A DNA stretch of 7,179 nt, from assembly GCA_938023775.1 (NCBI GenBank), contig CALJDB010000119.1:1-7179 (forward strand). The letters are read 5' to 3'. Shown piece after piece: positions 6,792 through 7,179 of this stretch (positions are counted from its first letter, which is position 1; each line of letters begins with the position of its first letter). The DNA is from an uncultured Clostridia bacterium. Its GTDB lineage: Bacteria; Bacillota; Clostridia; Oscillospirales; Oscillospiraceae. A program made the translations under genes and the position numbers. The notes below the pieces were generated by a model, which saw only the letters and a program-made list of their open reading frames with translations, had not been told where the DNA came from and did not search any database.

Positions 6792-7179
6792 ATGGGACTT
6801 ATCAAAGCAGCGCTCGGCAGCGTCGGCGGCGTGATGGCGGACCAGTGGAAGGAATACTTCTACTGTGAGGCTCTGCCTGTGGACGTGCTCGCGGTCAAGG
6901 GCAAGAAAAAGACCGGGGGCCGCTCCAGCAACACCAAGGGCGAGGACAACATCATCAGCAATGGCTCCGTGATCGCGGTCGCGGACGGTCAGTGCATGCT
7001 CATCGTCGAGCAGGGCAAGATCGTCGAGGTCTGCGCCGAGCCGGGCGAGTACACCTACGACGCGTCCACCGAGCCGACGATCTTCGCCGGAAACCTCGGC
7101 GCGAGCATCGGTCAGGTGTTCCAGAACATCGGCAAGCGCTTCACCTTCGGCGGCGAGGCCCCGAAGGATCAGCGCATCT
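6792..7179 (+). CDS. ydjI: SPFH-domain protein (YdjI-like, virion-core-protein family), 3' partial
   Basis: Only the first 129 residues are visible; the frame is open to the right edge. The N terminus, with MGLIKAALGSVGG (1-13), ADQWKEYFYC (16-25) and RSSNTKGEDNIISNGSVIAV (44-63), then DGQCMLIVEQGKIVEVCAEPGEYTYD (65-90) and FTFGGEAPKDQRI (117-129), is characteristic of the YdjI-type SPFH family, often labelled 'virion core protein'. SPFH (stomatin/prohibitin/flotillin/HflK-C) proteins form membrane-associated scaffolds. No membrane segment is seen in the visible part, which fits a protein recruited to the membrane by the zinc-ribbon and TPM partners. The start is supported by AAAGGAG at 6776. 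The expected full length of the family is about 320 residues or more. It lies downstream of the YdjG- and YdjH-like genes and probably shares their promoter. Confidence 0.9.
   Translation, partial: MGLIKAALGSVGGVMADQWKEYFYCEALPVDVLAVKGKKKTGGRSSNTKGEDNIISNGSVIAVADGQCMLIVEQGKIVEVCAEPGEYTYDASTEPTIFAGNLGASIGQVFQNIGKRFTFGGEAPKDQRI

Overview
The window is GC-rich and carries seven tightly packed genes, all on the + strand, with strong AGGAGG-type ribosome binding sites. The families present (YdjG/YdjH/YdjI-like proteins, clostridial-style leucine-rich repeats, a phosphodiester glycosidase) and the high GC content suggest a high-GC member of the Firmicutes/Clostridia, such as an Oscillospirales-type gut bacterium. 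The taxonomic call is an inference. There are no RNA genes, insertion sequences, phage genes or CRISPR arrays.

Region 1 (2-4706) is one apparent operon of four genes separated by 19, 17 and 7 bases. In order they are: (i) a 5'-truncated protein joining the C-terminal part of a class A beta-lactamase-like serine hydrolase, a two-helix membrane hairpin and a leucine-rich-repeat region; (ii) a small membrane-anchored protein that may have an NTF2-like fold; (iii) a membrane-anchored phosphodiester glycosidase (NAGPA family); (iv) a polytopic protein with the prolipoprotein diacylglyceryl transferase (Lgt) fold but lacking most of the known Lgt catalytic residues. All four look membrane-bound, and the first three expose their main domains outside the cell. 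This suggests a cell-envelope module acting on surface glycans or lipids. I know of no description of this combination, so it is the best candidate here for an undescribed system.

Region 2 (4707-4785) is the only real intergenic gap. It holds a near-consensus housekeeping promoter (TTTACA-17-TATAAT) and a strong ribosome binding site.

Region 3 (4786-7179) is a second operon: a double zinc-ribbon membrane protein, a TPM-domain membrane protein and the start of an SPFH-domain protein. These match, in order, Bacillus subtilis YdjG, YdjH and YdjI. There the proteins form a membrane-stress complex, with the SPFH protein held at the membrane by YdjG/YdjH and linked to PspA. Here no pspA precedes them and the promoter looks sigma-A-like rather than SigW-like. 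The SPFH gene runs off the right edge.
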